Assembly: GCA_900318145.1 (NCBI GenBank)
Contig: ONJM01000009.1
Location: forward strand, 93,014 to 157,013
Reading direction: 5' to 3'
DNA: 64,000 bases
Source of the DNA: an uncultured Eubacteriales bacterium
GTDB taxonomy: Bacteria > Bacillota > Clostridia > Christensenellales > Aristaeellaceae
In this document: one piece after another, positions 61,030 through 64,000 of the stretch
Layout of the letters: each line of letters opens with the position of its first letter
How positions within the stretch are numbered: position 1 is the stretch's first letter
Position numbers and translations under genes: made by a program
The notes under the pieces: generated by a model
What the model saw: the letters and a program-made list of their open reading frames with translations, nothing else
What the model was told of the DNA's origin: nothing
Database searches by the model: none

Positions 61030-62155
61030 CGTATTCTCCGTATTCACATCCGATATGGGTGGCTTCGACCTCATCCACAAGGATCAGCTGTCCGTCCTTT
61101 TTATCATAAAGTTTCACCGTGCCCCAGCCATTGCCGCCGTTCCAGAGACGGTTGTGGCGTTTGCTTCCGTCCGGTGCTTCATAGTTTACGAAGAGCATAT
61201 CCTTCTTTTTACAAAAGACCTCCGTTTCCATCATGGCATGGATGTTCTCCTGGCGCACATGCCAGACAACCAGATTATCCTGTTCATCAAAGGAGAAATC
61301 CGTTTTCACCAGCAGATGCAGCTTAGAGAAATTGAAGTCATACTCCTTGCCTTCATACCAGAACACACCCAGCAGTCGGCGATCCAGTGGGACGAAGTAA
61401 ATCTTCGGTCTACCTCCGCCAATATCGAATACGCTGTCCTGCAGCAGCTGCCCGGTCTTTTTGCTTCTCAGGCAACAGGAGGAGAGCCAGACCCAGGGGG
61501 ATGTGAAATCCCGGCCCCAGTTCTTATCCGCGTATCCGAAACTTTTTTCCGGTGTGACAATATACTGCTTTCCATTCAGGATGATTGTTCCGCTGAAGGC
61601 GCTCTTCATGCCTTCCGCGTGCCAGTACATAGCAAAGGCCTCTGCGTCCCGGAACGGCTTGCTGGCACCATAGCCAACATTGAAGGCCACCTGTTTGTCA
61701 ATGGTCAGGTCCCAGGACATTCCTCCGGCATCGCACATCCATTCCGGATGTGCAATTGCCTCTTCCGGACTGATCTGGATGTTGCCCTTCAGCTCCGTTT
61801 CGCAGGCCAGGCAATCTGCCGCTTCAATCCGGTACGGCGCATTCCCATGGATGGAAACATCCTTCCAGGCAAAGAATCGATGAAGCTGGCAGTGATTTTC
61901 TCCCCAGGTACCGGCTTTGACCATCAGATAAGAAGGGAGCTTTCCGGTAGCCTTGTTCTCCGGCAGCTGGCCGAAGACCGGTTCATCCTCCGCCAGGGCG
62001 GGATTGCAGGTGAAGAACTCAATGAAAAACGGTTTGTCCTCCCCGGTTTCCGCATCCTGCGCTGTGAAGGAATGCCACCACCAGTCATATCCATGGTGCG
62101 CCAGAGGGCCATGAAGCATGAACGCATTCCGGTTAATATCATGATGATTAAACAT
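61013..62155 (-). CDS. Tocopherol cyclase/lipocalin-like (AttH/CrtC-type) protein
   Basis: 380 residues from the ATG at 62155 (AGGAG). HGYDWWWHSFTAQ near the N-terminus, a WGENHCQLHRF segment, and NWGRDFTSPWVWL in the middle are the aromatic signatures of the tocopherol cyclase/CrtC/AttH beta-barrel family. The name is by family; the organism shows no tocopherol pathway, so a different hydrophobic substrate is likely. It ends the train of small enzymes and has no signal peptide. Confidence 0.65.
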   Translation of the reverse strand: MFNHHDINRNAFMLHGPLAHHGYDWWWHSFTAQDAETGEDKPFFIEFFTCNPALAEDEPVFGQLPENKATGKLPSYLMVKAGTWGENHCQLHRFFAWKDVSIHGNAPYRIEAADCLACETELKGNIQISPEEAIAHPEWMCDAGGMSWDLTIDKQVAFNVGYGASKPFRDAEAFAMYWHAEGMKSAFSGTIILNGKQYIVTPEKSFGYADKNWGRDFTSPWVWLSSCCLRSKKTGQLLQDSVFDIGGGRPKIYFVPLDRRLLGVFWYEGKEYDFNFSKLHLLVKTDFSFDEQDNLVVWHVRQENIHAMMETEVFCKKKDMLFVNYEAPDGSKRHNRLWNGGNGWGTVKLYDKKDGQLILVDEVEATHIGCEYGEYDDDLH

Positions 62156-62218
62156 AAACACTCCTGATTACAAATCGTTATTGGTCACTACTGCCTATAA
62201 TTCATTTCTGGTAACACG

Positions 62219-62662
62219 TCAGTCGTTCTGCTTTGCTTGCCTTTTTCGGGCATCACAATCCTGTCGGTTTTTTCGTTTCCTGGCCAGACGGCATTCAGGA
62301 TTATCTTCTTCGTCACAATATTCCTGTCTGGGGCCATTAGGAGAGAATAGAATTACACCTGCAACACCGATGGTACAGATAATGACACTTACAAAAACTC
62401 TTCTATTATCAGCTGATATATTAAGAATCTGTTGGAATACTACATCTAAGATTAGTGCAATAAAGGCCCATATTACGCCTCTTATGCCTTCTTTCAATGC
62501 TTGTCTGGCAATTACATGCTTTATTGAAGAGCTTTCCTTAATTACTTCGGCCCTATCCATGTACGTATAAAGCAAAGATTTACATCTGAAGCCAATACTC
62601 TGAATCAATTTTCTTGCTTTCCAATATACCTTTGTGCTCATTGCTGACTTCAAATCTTTCAT
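62219..62662 (-). CDS. Hypothetical membrane protein
   Basis: 147 residues with two probable membrane helices (about residues 62-80 and 90-106), flanked by a basic N-terminus and a very charged C-terminus rich in Arg, Lys and Asp. No motif is recognised. ATG at 62662 has AAAGGTGG directly before it, a tight spacing; ATG at 62641 is an alternative. AT-rich. Confidence 0.5.
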   Translation of the reverse strand: MKDLKSAMSTKVYWKARKLIQSIGFRCKSLLYTYMDRAEVIKESSSIKHVIARQALKEGIRGVIWAFIALILDVVFQQILNISADNRRVFVSVIICTIGVAGVILFSPNGPRQEYCDEEDNPECRLARKRKNRQDCDARKRQAKQND

Positions 62663-62705
62663 CCACCTTTATTGATTTAAAAAGCTATTGGGGTATACAT
62701 GGTAA

Positions 62706-63896
62706 TTATCGACCCAACCAGGTTGAAACATCTGTGACAAGTATTCCCTCATACTGATAATCAGCTTGCCGTGTACGAGCAATGAGTATTTTAGGATATG
62801 CATCCTTAATACTCAAAAGAGGAGCAGTTTCTCTCTGAAAAGTTGATTCACGGCTGATATCATCTGATACCTGAATATATATTTTTTCATTACGCCGAAT
62901 TGCTACAAAATCGATTTCCTTTTGATAAAGCACTCCGGCATAAACTTCATAACCTCTGCGAAGAAGTTCAATGGCAACAATATTCTCAATCAGTTTTCCA
63001 TAATCCATGTTCTTTGTGCCAAGTTTGGCATATCTGAACGCTTGATCGACAAGATAGTACTTGTCATTACTGGCCAGATACTTTTTCCCCTTAATGTCAT
63101 ATCTGCGGATTTTGTAAAAGGCAAATGCATTGCAAAGATACTGCAGATAAGATGCTACGGTTTTGTGATTGATCTTTTCCTGATTGCTGTTTAAAGTATC
63201 AGCAATGCTTCTTGCAGAAGATCGGTTTGAGATATTATCCATCAGGAAATCTACGATACGATCCATCAGAATCGTATTGCGGATTTTATATTTTTGACGG
63301 ATATCCCGGATGATCAGCGTGTTAAATACATCGGCAATATAGTCATACTTTGATTCCTGTTCCTGATATACATAAGAACCGGACATTCCGCCTTCCAGCA
63401 TGTAATGATCAAAGGCAGTAAAAGAATCATTAAGCTGATAATACTGAGTAAATTCCTGAAAGGAAAAAGGGAACACCTTGATTTCAAATGTTCTCCCAGT
63501 AAACAGTGTTGCAAGATCCGAACTGAGAAGAAATGCATTTGATCCGGTGATATATATATCAAATTGTTCCGATGCATGTAGACCGTTTATTGCCTTCTCA
63601 AAGCCATCACACATCTGTACCTCATCGATCAGAACAAAGTTTTCTGAGTCGGGTTTATACTGAGCTTTTATATGGTTATATAAAGCTTTGTAATTCAAGT
63701 ATTCATCATATTCAGGAAGGTTGAAGTTTATATGAATAATATTAGCGTTCGTCAAATGCTTTTCAATATAAGCCTTAAACATTTCCAGCAACTTTGATTT
63801 CCCGCTACGGCGCACCCCGGTAATAACCTTGATATCAGGCGTACCCATTACACCTATTATTTTTTCCAGATACTGCGGTCGTTCTATCAATTTCAT
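62706..63896 (-). CDS. AAA ATPase with DUF4143 (ATP-binding protein)
   Basis: 396 residues when started at the ATG at 63896. Walker A GVRRSGKSKLLEMF (about 22-35), Walker B FVLIDEVQM, a YITGSNAFLLSS sensor, then a C-terminal DUF4143 with a nuclease-like EIDFVA motif. This is a widespread family of P-loop proteins often found in variable regions; the substrate is unknown. An upstream extension of the frame reads into the group II intron and is not part of the protein. Confidence 0.88.
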   Translation of the reverse strand: MKLIERPQYLEKIIGVMGTPDIKVITGVRRSGKSKLLEMFKAYIEKHLTNANIIHINFNLPEYDEYLNYKALYNHIKAQYKPDSENFVLIDEVQMCDGFEKAINGLHASEQFDIYITGSNAFLLSSDLATLFTGRTFEIKVFPFSFQEFTQYYQLNDSFTAFDHYMLEGGMSGSYVYQEQESKYDYIADVFNTLIIRDIRQKYKIRNTILMDRIVDFLMDNISNRSSARSIADTLNSNQEKINHKTVASYLQYLCNAFAFYKIRRYDIKGKKYLASNDKYYLVDQAFRYAKLGTKNMDYGKLIENIVAIELLRRGYEVYAGVLYQKEIDFVAIRRNEKIYIQVSDDISRESTFQRETAPLLSIKDAYPKILIARTRQADYQYEGILVTDVSTWLGR

Positions 63897-63947
63897 TCTG
63901 TTCAGTCGAGTAGACAGCTCGACACTCCTTTCAAGTATTTCAGCTTG

Positions 63948-64000
63948 TGAAGGGATGTCGCTGCCCCTCACAGAACCGTACGTGCGGTTTTTCCGCATAC
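63948..64000 (-). mobile_element. 3' end of a group II intron (domains V and VI)
   Basis: On the minus strand the last bases of the window read GTATGCGGAAAAACCGCACG followed by TACGGTTCT, the right part of the conserved domain V hairpin. It is followed by domain VI (63948-63970: TGAGGGG paired with CCCTTCA). The intron body lies outside the window; the splice site should be near 63946-63948. Confidence 0.75.

Noticed and set aside
1-64000. CRISPR array or complete insertion sequence
   Set aside because: No set of regularly spaced short repeats and no transposase gene were seen; the only repeats are tRNA-related and paralogous genes.

Overview
The window is 64 kb of a chromosome that looks like a Gram-positive, anaerobic member of the Clostridia (Bacillota). 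The evidence is pyruvate:ferredoxin oxidoreductase (nifJ), IreB, CBS-type family II pyrophosphatase, HflX, alanine dehydrogenase, strong GGAGG ribosome sites and sigma-A promoters. No species can be named from the sequence. Bases 1 to about 49,730 are GC-rich, densely packed and vertically ordinary in style. From about 49,740 to the end the DNA is visibly more AT-rich, carries repeated tRNA-Val copies, several broken genes and the edge of a group II intron, and looks like an accessory region built by successive insertions.

Layout. 1-3.2 kb: an envelope-glycan operon (polysaccharide deacetylase, DUF6273-like secreted protein, PIG-L deacetylase). 3.3-5.4 kb: two COG0523 metallochaperone GTPases. 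5.5-9.3 kb: a YidC/LtaS-like fusion with a CDP-glycerol glycerophosphotransferase relative. 9.4-12.9 kb (minus): galE, ppaC, degV. 13.1-17.8 kb: Lgt-like protein, NAGPA-type phosphodiester glycosidase, second PIG-L protein, CHAP amidase. 18.0-21.4 kb: a single-chain acyl-AMP ligase/ACP/alpha-oxoamine synthase plus a tiny membrane protein. 21.5-31.9 kb: mnmG, Big2 protein, ireB, ald, and the minus operon rsmA-dut-GNAT/manA-hflX. 32.0-34.0 kb: second NAGPA/Lgt-like pair. 34.0-42.5 kb: nifJ, argS, a VanY-like protein, SDR reductase, MBL hydrolase. 42.7-45.9 kb: third NAGPA/Lgt-like pair with a serine hydrolase. 45.9-49.7 kb: serine acetyltransferase, polysaccharide deacetylase, and a fusion of a degenerate PIG-L domain to NAGPA. 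49.7-64 kb: tRNA-Val copies, MATE transporter, three secreted proteins (one frameshifted), two methyltransferases and a long minus-strand train of small enzymes, ending with an AAA ATPase next to a group II intron.

The most interesting signal is a dispersed set of cell-surface gene families: four NAGPA domains, three Lgt-like membrane proteins (each beside a NAGPA gene), three PIG-L domains and two NodB deacetylases within 48 kb. The fusion protein at 47.7 kb joins two of these families in one chain. Together with the YidC/LtaS-like fusion and the glycerophosphotransferase, they suggest an undescribed pathway that makes or remodels a phosphodiester-linked surface polymer. That pathway is an inference; the domains, repeats and adjacency are read directly from the sequence.
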